This document shows positions 1-8,714 of a stretch of DNA of 64,000 nt, one piece after another. Both the position numbers and the translations under genes were made by a program. Below the pieces are notes generated by a model, which made no database searches, had not been told where the DNA came from, and saw only the letters and a program-made list of their open reading frames with translations. Every line of letters starts with the position of its first letter. Within the stretch, counting starts at the first letter, position 1. The stretch comes from Desulfobacteraceae bacterium (GTDB taxonomy: Bacteria; Desulfobacterota; Desulfobacteria; Desulfobacterales; Desulfosalsimonadaceae). The stretch is taken from the NCBI GenBank assembly GCA_011389935.1, contig JAABTJ010000012.1, forward strand, positions 1 through 64,000, given 5' to 3'.

Positions 1-103
1 CATGTACGGATAAGTACTATCAATTATTCAAAAATTGCACGCGCCTTGATCTTGAACACTTTACAAAGCCGTCTGAAAACAACTTTTTACGAGCCCATCA
101 AAT

Positions 104-131
104 TTGACTTTTTTGCAACCGCCAATATTTT
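104..131 (+). promoter_or_regulatory. possible promoter of the first MBL gene
   Basis: A TTGACT -35-like hexamer (104-109) and a TATTTT -10-like hexamer (126-131) are separated by 16 bases, upstream of the GTG at 200. The first 199 bases of the window hold no other feature that I can see. Many such matches arise by chance in A+T-rich spacers, so this is weak. Confidence 0.3.
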
Positions 132-199
132 TACAAGACTTATGTTGTTTTTTTACGCATCGACCATTGCAATAATGACCTCAAGATAAAGGACACCCC

Positions 200-1288
200 G
201 TGAGACGATTGATTTTCGTGGTTCTTCTGTCCGGCACGCTGTATATGGCCTCTTCCTGCTCATGGACCCCGCCGGACTTTGACGAAGATACGTGGCGGGA
301 AAAGGTCATGGCGGCCAAAACCGAGGATCTGTATGCGATCAATCATGACGGCAGGCAGTTTTTCAATCCCTGGATGCCCATGGAAAATAAGGGGTTTTTC
401 ACCCTCCTCCGGTGGCGGATGTCCCCGCGCATGGAATACACCGAAAAAGAGTGGGAATACCTGCCGGATGTCATGGACAAACCCGCAGCCCGAATCAGGG
501 CCGCCGGCGATGCGGATTTTATTTTCTGGGTAGGTCACGGCACCTTTTTCATGCGCCTGGGCGGGCAATACTGGCTCACGGACCCGATGTTTTCGGACAG
601 GGCCCTGCTGCCAAAACGGAAAACACCCCCGGGGATGACCATTGACGAGATCCTGTCCATCACGGATACGGAAACGATCCACGTCATTATCAGCCACAAT
701 CACTACGACCATCTGGATAAAAAAAGCATCGCTTCCCTTCCGGACGATACCCGGTTTTACGTGCCCCTGGGATACAAGGATTTTATCGCCCGGCTGGGAA
801 AAACCGAAATTGTGGAGATGAACTGGTGGCAGTCCATCGACCTTGAAGACGGAACGCGGCTGGTCTGCCTGCCCATGCAGCACTGGTCAAGAAGGATCGG
901 CATGGGGTTCAACGAGGTCCTGTGGGGAAGCTTCCTGATCGACGCGCCGGACGTGTCCGTTTATTTCGACGGCGACGGTGGCTATTTTATCGGGTACCGG
1001 GAAATCGGGCGGAAATTTCCCGGGATCGACTACGCGCTGATTCCCACCACCGCGTATCATCCCCGCTGGTTCATGCACTACGCCCACATGAACGTCAACG
1101 AAGCCATCGACGCCTTTGAGGACCTGGGGGCGTCTTTTTTCATCCCGACCCAATGGGGGGCCTTTCACCTGGGGGACAACCCCCCGGGATACCCGGCACT
1201 CGATCTGAAACGAACCATTGACGAGGAGGAACTCGACCCGGAGCGATTCCTGGTCCTGGATATCGGCGGCCTGCACGTGATCGAATAA
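200..1288 (+). CDS. MBL-fold metallohydrolase lipoprotein, NAPE-PLD/UlaG-like
   Basis: This 362-residue protein belongs to the metallo-beta-lactamase superfamily, most like the NAPE-PLD/UlaG-type zinc hydrolases. The metal-binding HxHxDH motif is at residues 166-171 (H166, H168, D170, H171), and further metal-ligand-type His and Asp residues occur in the second half. The N-terminus is a hydrophobic signal with Cys20 after Ala-Ser-Ser, a loose lipobox, so an envelope lipoprotein is plausible. The GTG start is supported by an AAAGGA ribosome site at about 187-192. NAPE-PLD relatives hydrolyse phospholipids, but bacterial members are diverse and the substrate cannot be read from the sequence. 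It appears to be a single-gene unit, convergent with the next gene. Confidence 0.75.
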   Translation: MRRLIFVVLLSGTLYMASSCSWTPPDFDEDTWREKVMAAKTEDLYAINHDGRQFFNPWMPMENKGFFTLLRWRMSPRMEYTEKEWEYLPDVMDKPAARIRAAGDADFIFWVGHGTFFMRLGGQYWLTDPMFSDRALLPKRKTPPGMTIDEILSITDTETIHVIISHNHYDHLDKKSIASLPDDTRFYVPLGYKDFIARLGKTEIVEMNWWQSIDLEDGTRLVCLPMQHWSRRIGMGFNEVLWGSFLIDAPDVSVYFDGDGGYFIGYREIGRKFPGIDYALIPTTAYHPRWFMHYAHMNVNEAIDAFEDLGASFFIPTQWGAFHLGDNPPGYPALDLKRTIDEEELDPERFLVLDIGGLHVIE

Positions 1289-1297
1289 GGGGATCGC

Positions 1298-2014
1298 TCA
1301 ACTGCGCAGATGCTGCTTTACAAATGCCGCAAAACCGGCCCGCTCATGGGCAAAGGCGTCGGCCAGGGGAGCGGTGTCCCGGAAGTTGATCAAATCCCTT
1401 ACCACCTTGAGCAGTTCCGGATTGCCCTCGCAGATATCGGCTGCGATTTCCATCGCTCTCGGCATAAGGCGCTCAGGAGGCACCACTTCGTTGACCAGCC
1501 CCCACTCGTATGCGGTCTGGGCGTTGATGAATCTGCAGGTGAATGACATCTGACGCGCCCGCCTTCGCCCCACGGCCTGCTGGAGCAATTGGGTCATTCC
1601 CCAGCCCGGATGGATGCCGACCCGCGCGTGGGTATCGGCAAAAGAGGCGGCCTCGGAGGCGATCAGAAAATCGCAGTTCAGGGCGATTTCAAATCCGCCG
1701 GTAATGGCATGCCCGTTAATGGCGCCGATGACCGGTTTGCTGCAGGCAGCAAACAGATCCGGCAGGTCCGATCCGTCGCCGCGGGGATTGAACAGGTTTT
1801 CCGTTTGCACGATATCCAGGTCAAGCCCGGAACAGAAGGATTTCCCGTTTCCGGTGATGACCGCCGCACGGATGGCATCATCCCGGGTGACTTTCTCCAG
1901 GCAGTCATACAGGTGGATCAACAGGGCCTGGTTGATGGCGTTGCGGCGCTCGGGGCGGTTCAGGGTGATCACGGCCACATGGTTTTCAACGGCAAAAAGG
2001 ACGGGTTCAGTCAT
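1298..2014 (-). CDS. enoyl-CoA hydratase/isomerase family protein
   Basis: A 238-residue crotonase-fold protein. The N-terminal LNRPERRNAI segment, the first oxyanion-hole segment (GKSFCSGLDL) and the second (GHAITGGFE) are all present. In true hydratases two glutamates act as acid and base. Here the glutamate in the GGFE segment is present, but the one expected before the VGIHPG segment is not obvious. The enzyme may therefore be an isomerase-like or otherwise atypical crotonase. Its ATG overlaps the stop of the upstream antiporter gene by four bases (2011-2014), which implies co-transcription and translational coupling, an odd pairing of a lipid-type enzyme with an ion transporter. The substrate is unknown. 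Confidence 0.85.
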   Translation of the reverse strand: MTEPVLFAVENHVAVITLNRPERRNAINQALLIHLYDCLEKVTRDDAIRAAVITGNGKSFCSGLDLDIVQTENLFNPRGDGSDLPDLFAACSKPVIGAINGHAITGGFEIALNCDFLIASEAASFADTHARVGIHPGWGMTQLLQQAVGRRRARQMSFTCRFINAQTAYEWGLVNEVVPPERLMPRAMEIAADICEGNPELLKVVRDLINFRDTAPLADAFAHERAGFAAFVKQHLRS

Positions 2015-3216
2015 TTCGGTTCGCTCTCCTTGTATGGATGAAGTTTTTCAGCTGCAGGTTTCAATTGACCGCGCAGCTTGAGTCGCTCATTATACCGGTT
2101 GGCAAGCGCCGGTGCCCGGCCGAAGAGAAAAACGCCGATAAAGGCGGTGATGACGATGTAGATACCGCTGAAAATCCGCAGCTGGGGATGCGCCAGGCTG
2201 GCGATAATGGCCGAAAATTCCCCCCGCTGCACCATGGAAAAACCGGCACGGAAAGACACTTTCGGGCTCAGTCCGAACATGCGGCTCCCGGCGTAGACCG
2301 TAACGATTTTGCCGATGACACCCCAGGCAACCAGCACCACCATCATGGGAACAAAGGAAACGCCTTCCCCCAGGGAAATACTCGTGCCGAACCAGAAGAA
2401 AAAAAACGGCAGGGTGAGATTTCGAACCGGGAGGATCAGGTGTTCCAGTTCCGAGGCCCGCCCGGTTTCAGAGAGCATGACCCCGGCCAGAAAGGCGCCC
2501 AGAATTTCGGAAAGCCCCAGAGAAATGGCCAGGCCCGCATAGCCAAGGGCAACCCCCACGGTCAGCAGCGGCATGAAGTCCTGCTGGATATACTTGGAAA
2601 CAAAATGATTGAGCCGGCGGAAACCGTAATGCCCCATGGCGATGGCGCCGGCTACGAGCAGGAGGATCTTGAGCAGCAGCAGGCTCATGAATGCAAAAGA
2701 AACGGATTCTCCCAGGTTGATGCCGGCGATAAAAGAGACCAGCACCGGGGCCACCAGGTCCTCGAAAATCAGCAGCGCAAGAATAAATTCCGCCTCGGGA
2801 TTGGCCAGTCGTTTCTTTTCTTCCAGCATTTTGGCGGAAATGGAGGAACTGGTCGCATAGGCCACCGAACCGATAATAAACGCCGGGGTCCATCCAAGGC
2901 CGAAGACCAGAACAATCGCCATGGCGCCGCCGATATTCAAAAGGATATCCAGAAAGCCGGCCGGCCAGATCTTTTTTGAAATGCTGACCATCCTTGCCAG
3001 CGGAAATTCCAGGCCCAGGATGAAAAACAAAAGGACGATGCCGATTTCGGCAACCGTATGGATCGCTTCGATATCGGAAAAATACGACGACACGGCCACG
3101 CCCAGGACAATGTACACCAGAACGGACGGGAGCCGGAACTTATTGGAAGCGAAGCTTACAATGAAAAATCCGCATAAAATCAGCCCGGCAAACAGCAGGA
3201 AAGGAATGTTTTCCAC
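2011..3216 (-). CDS. Kef-type cation:proton antiporter, membrane subunit
   Basis: A 401-residue, very hydrophobic protein of the CPA2 (KefB/KefC/KhtU) family that exchanges K+ or Na+ for H+ across the inner membrane. It has about 12 predicted membrane segments, including the family's extended unwound-helix segment rich in Gly/Ala/Ser (SVAYATSSSISAKML) and a conserved acidic stretch (LIFEDLVAPVL). It ends soon after the last helix and lacks the cytosolic TrkA-N domain of KefC. A separate TrkA-C-like gene lies just upstream in the same direction (3282-3764), which matches the two-component KhtTU arrangement. Ion specificity is not visible. Confidence 0.88.
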   Translation of the reverse strand: MENIPFLLFAGLILCGFFIVSFASNKFRLPSVLVYIVLGVAVSSYFSDIEAIHTVAEIGIVLLFFILGLEFPLARMVSISKKIWPAGFLDILLNIGGAMAIVLVFGLGWTPAFIIGSVAYATSSSISAKMLEEKKRLANPEAEFILALLIFEDLVAPVLVSFIAGINLGESVSFAFMSLLLLKILLLVAGAIAMGHYGFRRLNHFVSKYIQQDFMPLLTVGVALGYAGLAISLGLSEILGAFLAGVMLSETGRASELEHLILPVRNLTLPFFFFWFGTSISLGEGVSFVPMMVVLVAWGVIGKIVTVYAGSRMFGLSPKVSFRAGFSMVQRGEFSAIIASLAHPQLRIFSGIYIVITAFIGVFLFGRAPALANRYNERLKLRGQLKPAAEKLHPYKESEPK

Positions 3217-3281
3217 GGATTACCTTTTTTCTGTATCGGATTCGGCCGGCATTTCCCTGCCCGGCGGCGGAAGCGGGCGCA

Positions 3282-3764
3282 TCATCCTTTGCACATATTC
3301 TCCAGGCTCTTGGTCTGCTCCCGGTTCCCGATGGCCATGAGCACGTCACCGGGCAATATGACCTCGTTGACATCCGGGCTGCCGATCATGGTGTTTCCCC
3401 GCTGAATGCCGATAATCGTTGATCCGGTCATTGTTCGAACCTGGGCGTCGATAATCTTCTTGTTGGCCATACAACTCTCCGGTGTCACGCGCAGCCACTC
3501 AAGACGAATATTTTTCAAAAACAGTTCCACGCGATCATCGGTCACGGGCTGATAGTCCACGCCCAGCAGAATGGTGCCGAGCTGTCGGGACTCCTCGTCC
3601 GTCAAAGAGAGGGTGAAATCCGGATCATCTTCATCTTCGGGGCTGAAATGGTAAATTTCCCGGTTGCCGTTGTGGTGCAGGATAATCGTAACCTGGTCCC
3701 CGTCGACCGTCTTGAATGAATATCGCTTTCCAATGCCAGGCAAGTCACTGGTCTTGATTTCCAT
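3282..3764 (-). CDS. TrkA-C (RCK_C) regulatory subunit of the antiporter, KhtT-like
   Basis: A 160-residue soluble protein. The N-terminal half (about 1-75) resembles the N-terminal domain of KhtT-like regulatory subunits. The C-terminal half (about 80-160) has the RCK_C pattern, with a Gly-Ser-Thr-Ile-Ile-Gly-Ile strand near 115-121 and a closing LPGDVLMAIG segment. RCK_C domains bind nucleotides or other ligands and gate the partner transporter. A GGGAG ribosome site precedes the ATG at 3764, and the gene runs into the antiporter gene after a 65-base gap. Role and partner are inferred from family and position. Confidence 0.82.
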   Translation of the reverse strand: MEIKTSDLPGIGKRYSFKTVDGDQVTIILHHNGNREIYHFSPEDEDDPDFTLSLTDEESRQLGTILLGVDYQPVTDDRVELFLKNIRLEWLRVTPESCMANKKIIDAQVRTMTGSTIIGIQRGNTMIGSPDVNEVILPGDVLMAIGNREQTKSLENMCKG

Positions 3765-3846
3765 ACGTCATCTCCCCTGCAATTATTGTTACATCGTGCC
3801 GCATTTCTTTTGCGCTGTCAAAAAACAACTTCCTTCCGGGCCGGTT

Positions 3847-6800
3847 TTACGAAGTTGAAAAGGGGCGCCAATACCATTTTTTCAGGCGCATGTATTTTTC
3901 CGCGATCCACCCCGGGGCTTCGGCAAATAAGGAGTAGAGGGTCGGTACGACCAGCAGGGTCAGGATCGTGGCCAGCATGAGCCCGAAAATAACGACCACC
4001 GACAGGGATTGCCAGTACTGGGAGGTCTCACTCACGAGCGCGATTTTCAGGTTTCTGAAATCAACGGATATGCCGGTTACCATGGGGATTAGGCCGAGGG
4101 TCGTGGTAATGGCCGTAAGAATCACGGGGCGGAGCCGTGTGGCCCCGGCGCTGATAATCGCGTCATGGAGGGGCATTCCCCGCGCCCGCAGCTTATTGGT
4201 ATAATCAATGAGCACGATGGCGTTGTTGACCACCACCCCGGCCAGGGAGATCACGCCCACGCCCGTCATGATGATCCCGAAGGGGAAGCGCATGACGGCA
4301 AGACCAAGGTAAACCCCGCCCAGGGACAGGACTACGGATACCATGATAATGATCGGCTGGCTGATGGAATTGAACTGCGTAACCAGCACCAGGAAGATCA
4401 GGAAAAGCGCGACCATCAGGGCCCTGCGCAAAAAGTCCTTCGATTCCTGCTCGTGCTCGTGCTCACCCGTAAACGCAATGTCGTATCCCGGCGGCAGGGT
4501 TAAATTCTTCAGGAGCGCCTCGGCCTGCCGCTTGGCCACCGCCCCGGGAATTTTCGTTTCATCCACGTCCGCCTTCACGGTGACCACCCGCTGGTGGTTG
4601 ATCCGGTTGATATCACCGATAGTCCCGGCATAGCGGATATCGGCGAGGGTGGTCAGGGGCACGAGCTGCCCTGCAGGCGTGGGGATCATTATTTTGCGGA
4701 GCACGTCTGCCACGCGGCGGTCGTCCTCGGTGAATTTGACGGTGATGTCGTAATCGTCCCCCTCCTCCCGGTAGGTGGAGACATTGAGTCCGTTATAGGC
4801 GGTTTTGAGCGCAAAGCCGATGGAGGATGTGGTCAGGCCGAACAAGGCGGCCTTCTGCCGGTCAATATCCACGCGGACCGAAGGCAGGGCATCCATGTGG
4901 TCATCACGAACATCCTTTACGTGGGGAATTTTCGAGACGATTTCCCGGATCTCCCTGCCGATGGCCCCCAGGATCCTGAAATCATCGCCGGAGATTTCGA
5001 TATTGACGGGCGCACCCGTAGGGGGACCCCCCTGCTGATCCGCCACGGTGACATCCGCGCCGGGAATATGCCTTACCCGTTCGCGGATCCGTTCGATATC
5101 ATCGGCGGAAGGGGATCTTCGATGCTCGAAATCCACGAACTCGATGCCCAGCCGGTTGTCCGAATATTCCGAAAACAGAGAGCTGCCCGCTTTTTTCTTT
5201 GCTGTGGCATAGATATGTTCAACATTGCCGATATCGCTTGGCCCCATGACGGTTTCCCCTCCCCGCATGACATGCGCCTGCGGCCGGTAAGCGGCTTCAT
5301 AAGCGCTGATCGGACAACTTCCGCTGTTGATCTCTTCCGCACTGCACGCGCCGGTAACGGCCAGCTCGATATTGCGGATGACCCGGTCGATATAGTCCAA
5401 GTCGGCCCCCTCGGGCGGATCCACATTGACGTAGGCGCTTCCCGGGTCGGTGCTCGGAAAAAATTCCACCGGCTTTTCAAGGCCGATGACCAGCTGCCAG
5501 ATCTGCATGAGGATGACCAGCAGCAAAAAGGAGGACGCTACCACCATCATGCGATGCCGGAGCCCATATGCCAAGAGATAACGGTACGCGAGAAGCACCC
5601 TCCCCTCAATGGCGATGGGCCGCTCCCCCGCGGCCTGGATGTCATCGGCACGGGCATCGCTTCCGGGCGCCTCGCCGTTTGGTTTCACCTTCATGAAAAA
5701 CGCGGCCAGGGCGGGATTGATCACCATGGCAACGAACAGGCTGGAAGACAGGGTAATGATCAGCGTGATGGGCAGGTACTTCATGAACTCGCCCATCACC
5801 CCGGGCCAGAAGATCATGGGGAAAAAGGCCGACAGTGTCGTAAGCGTCGACGCGATGACCGGGTAGGCCACTTCGGAGGTAGCCCGCATGGCCGCCTCGA
5901 CCCGGGGGACCCCCTGGCTCATGTACCGGTAGATATTTTCGACAATGACGATGGCATTGTCCACCAGCATGCCAAGGGCCAGCACCAGGGAAAACAGCAC
6001 CACGACATTAAACGTGATGCCCAGGGCATAGATGGCAATAAAACTGAGCAGCATGGAAAAAGGGATGGCCAGACCGACCAGGGTGGCATTGCGGGCCCCC
6101 ATGGAGAAAAGAATCACCGCCACCACCAGCACAAGGCCGGTCAGGATGTTGTTTTCCAGGTCGTTTACCATCAACCGGATATCCTCGGCCTTGTTCATGA
6201 GCTTGATGACCTCGGTATCCGCCGGCCAGTAAGAGCGCCGTTCCTCGATCAACCGGTCGATGGCATCCACGATCTCGATAATGTTCTCGCCGGAGCGCTT
6301 TTTCACCGAGAGATTAACGGCCTCCCGCCCGTCCAGGCGGGACCGGCTTTCCTCGTCCTTGAACCCGTCCACCACCCGGGCCATGTCCTTGAGGTAGACC
6401 GGCCGCCCCCCGAAATTGCCGACCACCAGTTCAAAAATCTCATCCGGATTGGCAAACTCACCGGGTACCCGAAGCTGGTATCGGCCGTCCCCCAGCGTGA
6501 TCGCCCCGCCGGACGTATTGACATTCTCCCCGGTGACCACCTGCTGGAACGCGGTGATGGGAATCCGGTAATAGGCCATCTTGTCGGGATCGACCTCGAT
6601 GAGGATTTCCCGGTCCCTGCCGCCGGCGACAACGGCCTCTAAAACGCCGGGAATCGCCTCGATATCGTCTTTCAAATCATCGGCGATTTTTTTCAGGACC
6701 CGCATGCCGCCGGTGCCGGACAGGGAATAGACAATAATCGGCAGCTCGGACAGGTTGACTTCAAATACCGACGGATCATCCTCGAGATCCCCCGGCAGGT

Positions 6801-7152
6801 CCCGCTTGGCCTCGTCCACCTTGTCCCGGACCTTTTGAAGCACGGCATCAATATCGGTTCCCGGAACAAACTCGATGTTGATATTGGAAACCCCTTCCGC
6901 GCTGACCGATTTGACGCTCTTGACCCGGTCAAGGCCTTTGAGCTTTTTTTCAATGGGAATGGTGATGGCGGTTTCGATATCGGCCGATGATACGCCGGCA
7001 TACGGGGTAGATATGAACACGTAGGGAATCGTGATGTCGGGTTCGGCTTCCCGGGGAATGCCGTTATAGCAATACACGCCCAGGATCAAGATAATGACCG
7101 CCAGGACCATCACGCTGACGCGGTTTTTCACCGCGGTGTTTGAAACGATCAC
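3847..7152 (-). CDS. RND efflux transporter permease, AcrB/HAE1-type
   Basis: A 1101-residue inner-membrane pump subunit of the resistance-nodulation-division superfamily, somewhat longer than AcrB (about 1050). It shows the family duplication: helix 1 (about 10-30), a large periplasmic porter loop, a six-helix bundle (about 330-540), a second periplasmic loop, and a final six-helix bundle (about 890-1085). The proton-relay acidic residue region is in the LALGMLVDNAIVIVENIYR segment. These pumps export drugs, metals or lipids with an adaptor and a TolC-type channel, and no channel gene is in this window. The GTG start at 7152 has an AGGAGG site about 10 bases upstream. The adaptor gene lies just upstream in the same direction. 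Confidence 0.93.
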   Translation of the reverse strand: MIVSNTAVKNRVSVMVLAVIILILGVYCYNGIPREAEPDITIPYVFISTPYAGVSSADIETAITIPIEKKLKGLDRVKSVKSVSAEGVSNINIEFVPGTDIDAVLQKVRDKVDEAKRDLPGDLEDDPSVFEVNLSELPIIVYSLSGTGGMRVLKKIADDLKDDIEAIPGVLEAVVAGGRDREILIEVDPDKMAYYRIPITAFQQVVTGENVNTSGGAITLGDGRYQLRVPGEFANPDEIFELVVGNFGGRPVYLKDMARVVDGFKDEESRSRLDGREAVNLSVKKRSGENIIEIVDAIDRLIEERRSYWPADTEVIKLMNKAEDIRLMVNDLENNILTGLVLVVAVILFSMGARNATLVGLAIPFSMLLSFIAIYALGITFNVVVLFSLVLALGMLVDNAIVIVENIYRYMSQGVPRVEAAMRATSEVAYPVIASTLTTLSAFFPMIFWPGVMGEFMKYLPITLIITLSSSLFVAMVINPALAAFFMKVKPNGEAPGSDARADDIQAAGERPIAIEGRVLLAYRYLLAYGLRHRMMVVASSFLLLVILMQIWQLVIGLEKPVEFFPSTDPGSAYVNVDPPEGADLDYIDRVIRNIELAVTGACSAEEINSGSCPISAYEAAYRPQAHVMRGGETVMGPSDIGNVEHIYATAKKKAGSSLFSEYSDNRLGIEFVDFEHRRSPSADDIERIRERVRHIPGADVTVADQQGGPPTGAPVNIEISGDDFRILGAIGREIREIVSKIPHVKDVRDDHMDALPSVRVDIDRQKAALFGLTTSSIGFALKTAYNGLNVSTYREEGDDYDITVKFTEDDRRVADVLRKIMIPTPAGQLVPLTTLADIRYAGTIGDINRINHQRVVTVKADVDETKIPGAVAKRQAEALLKNLTLPPGYDIAFTGEHEHEQESKDFLRRALMVALFLIFLVLVTQFNSISQPIIIMVSVVLSLGGVYLGLAVMRFPFGIIMTGVGVISLAGVVVNNAIVLIDYTNKLRARGMPLHDAIISAGATRLRPVILTAITTTLGLIPMVTGISVDFRNLKIALVSETSQYWQSLSVVVIFGLMLATILTLLVVPTLYSLFAEAPGWIAEKYMRLKKWYWRPFSTS

Positions 7153-7259
7153 TTCCTTACCGCCTCCTGGTTCGTTGATGGCGTTGCCGACTGCGTGCCG
7201 GCCGCTTTACTCCCGCCCATGAAAGTCCAAAAACAGGAAAACAGAGAAACGCCAATGCA

Positions 7260-8642
7260 CTACAGTTCATCCATATTGCTCAGCGTGCGCACCACGTTGA
7301 CTTTCTGGCCATCGCTGACCCCGCGGTGCCCAACGACAATCACTTTCTCGCCCGGACGCAGCCCCTCTGTCGCCTGTATCATCCAGCCTTCCTGGATGCC
7401 GGTTTCAACCGGCACGGCTTTGGCCTTGCCGTCAGACAGGACGTAAACGGTCTGGACCTCATTGATGGGGACAATGGCATATAACGGCACCGCCAATGCG
7501 TCCTTCACCTGTTTTTTAACGATCTTCACCCGGGCGAACATATCCGGAAGAATTTCTTCGTCCGGGTTGTCGATTGCAAGCTCCAGGTCATAGAGACGCG
7601 CCGCAGGATCCCCGGACCGGGCCAGAAAATGCTTGCGAGCGGCAAACACCCTCCTTTCCAGCGCATCAATCGTGACTTCGAAATCATTGACCATCCTCAC
7701 GGCGGTCACATCCGATTCGGGAATCCCCACGCTCACCTTTACCTTGTCAATCTCCATGATTTCGGCTACCGGATCGGCAAAATTCAAATACTGGCCCCGA
7801 TCGATATGGACATTGTTGACGATCCCGCTGATGGGGCTTCGGATGGTGCACCGCGAAAGGTCGAGCTGGGCGCCGTCCAGTTCGGCCTTGAAGCGTTCCA
7901 TCTGGGCCGTGATATCATCGAGCTGGGAGAGCGGGGCAAGCTGCTGCCGGTACAGCTTTTCAATACGGTTTTTTGAAGCCAGGGCCACATTATAAGATGC
8001 CCGGGCCGCATCAACGGCAATCTGGTAGTCGCGGGGATCAATCACGGCAATGACATCCCCTTCCCGGACATGGGCCCCTTTTTCCACCCGCTTTTCAATC
8101 ACCTGCCCCCGCACTTCCGCGACGATATTGAATTTGATCCAGGGGTTTACCACGCCCGGCAGATTGATCCGGTCGGACATGACGACCGGTTCCAGGGCAA
8201 GGACGATCACATTCACATCCGGCGGAGCAGCAGGAATATCGTGTTTTCCGGCCGCAATCTGTTGTTCAAGGTGAGCGATCCGGCCGGCGAGCCTTTCCCG
8301 TTCAGCGCGCACCAGGGCGGACAGCGGCATCTGAAGCACAGCCTTGGCCTGGTCCTCGGTGATGTCCAGTTCGGCAGCCAACGTGCGGGCGGCCTCCCCC
8401 TGATCATCGGATGCCGTCAGGATGCCGGTCACGCGTTCGATCCTGGACGCGGCCGACTGCATCCCCTCAAGGTTTTGCAGACCTTTCTTGGCGGCGTCCA
8501 GCCGGTCGGTTTTTGCGGTTATCAAGGCCGACAGGCCGATGATAACCGCGACAAGGACAAGAATCGGCAGCAGGCCCCAGACCCGTTTCAGCAGGATCCG
8601 GATTTTTGTTTTGTTGTTTTTGTCCTGATTTTCATTGGTCAT
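7260..8642 (-). CDS. RND efflux periplasmic adaptor subunit (HlyD/MFP family)
   Basis: A 460-residue membrane fusion protein with one N-terminal transmembrane anchor (about 22-43). A coiled-coil-prone segment (about 45-135) follows, then a lipoyl/barrel-sandwich half (EVRGQVIEKRVEKGAHVREGD, about 175-195), an alpha-hairpin (about 205-255), the second lipoyl half (IRSPISGIVNNVHIDRGQ) and beta-barrel and membrane-proximal domains. The extra helical region before the first lipoyl half makes it longer than AcrA-type adaptors (about 390). It would bridge the RND permease encoded next (3847-7152) and an outer-membrane channel encoded elsewhere. The two genes form an operon with a gap of about 107 bases. 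Confidence 0.9.
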   Translation of the reverse strand: MTNENQDKNNKTKIRILLKRVWGLLPILVLVAVIIGLSALITAKTDRLDAAKKGLQNLEGMQSAASRIERVTGILTASDDQGEAARTLAAELDITEDQAKAVLQMPLSALVRAERERLAGRIAHLEQQIAAGKHDIPAAPPDVNVIVLALEPVVMSDRINLPGVVNPWIKFNIVAEVRGQVIEKRVEKGAHVREGDVIAVIDPRDYQIAVDAARASYNVALASKNRIEKLYRQQLAPLSQLDDITAQMERFKAELDGAQLDLSRCTIRSPISGIVNNVHIDRGQYLNFADPVAEIMEIDKVKVSVGIPESDVTAVRMVNDFEVTIDALERRVFAARKHFLARSGDPAARLYDLELAIDNPDEEILPDMFARVKIVKKQVKDALAVPLYAIVPINEVQTVYVLSDGKAKAVPVETGIQEGWMIQATEGLRPGEKVIVVGHRGVSDGQKVNVVRTLSNMDEL

Positions 8643-8714
8643 TATCCGTCTTCCCGACTACCAGATTGTTGGAAAATTGATCCCCGGGCCTTTTTTTATC
8701 AACACGGCCGGTTA

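Noticed and set aside
4594-6642. 682-codon open frame on the plus strand opposite the RND permease gene
   Set aside because: It runs antisense through the well-supported permease and reads as low-complexity His/Gly/Asp/Pro-rich sequence with no domain, as GC-rich antisense frames do.
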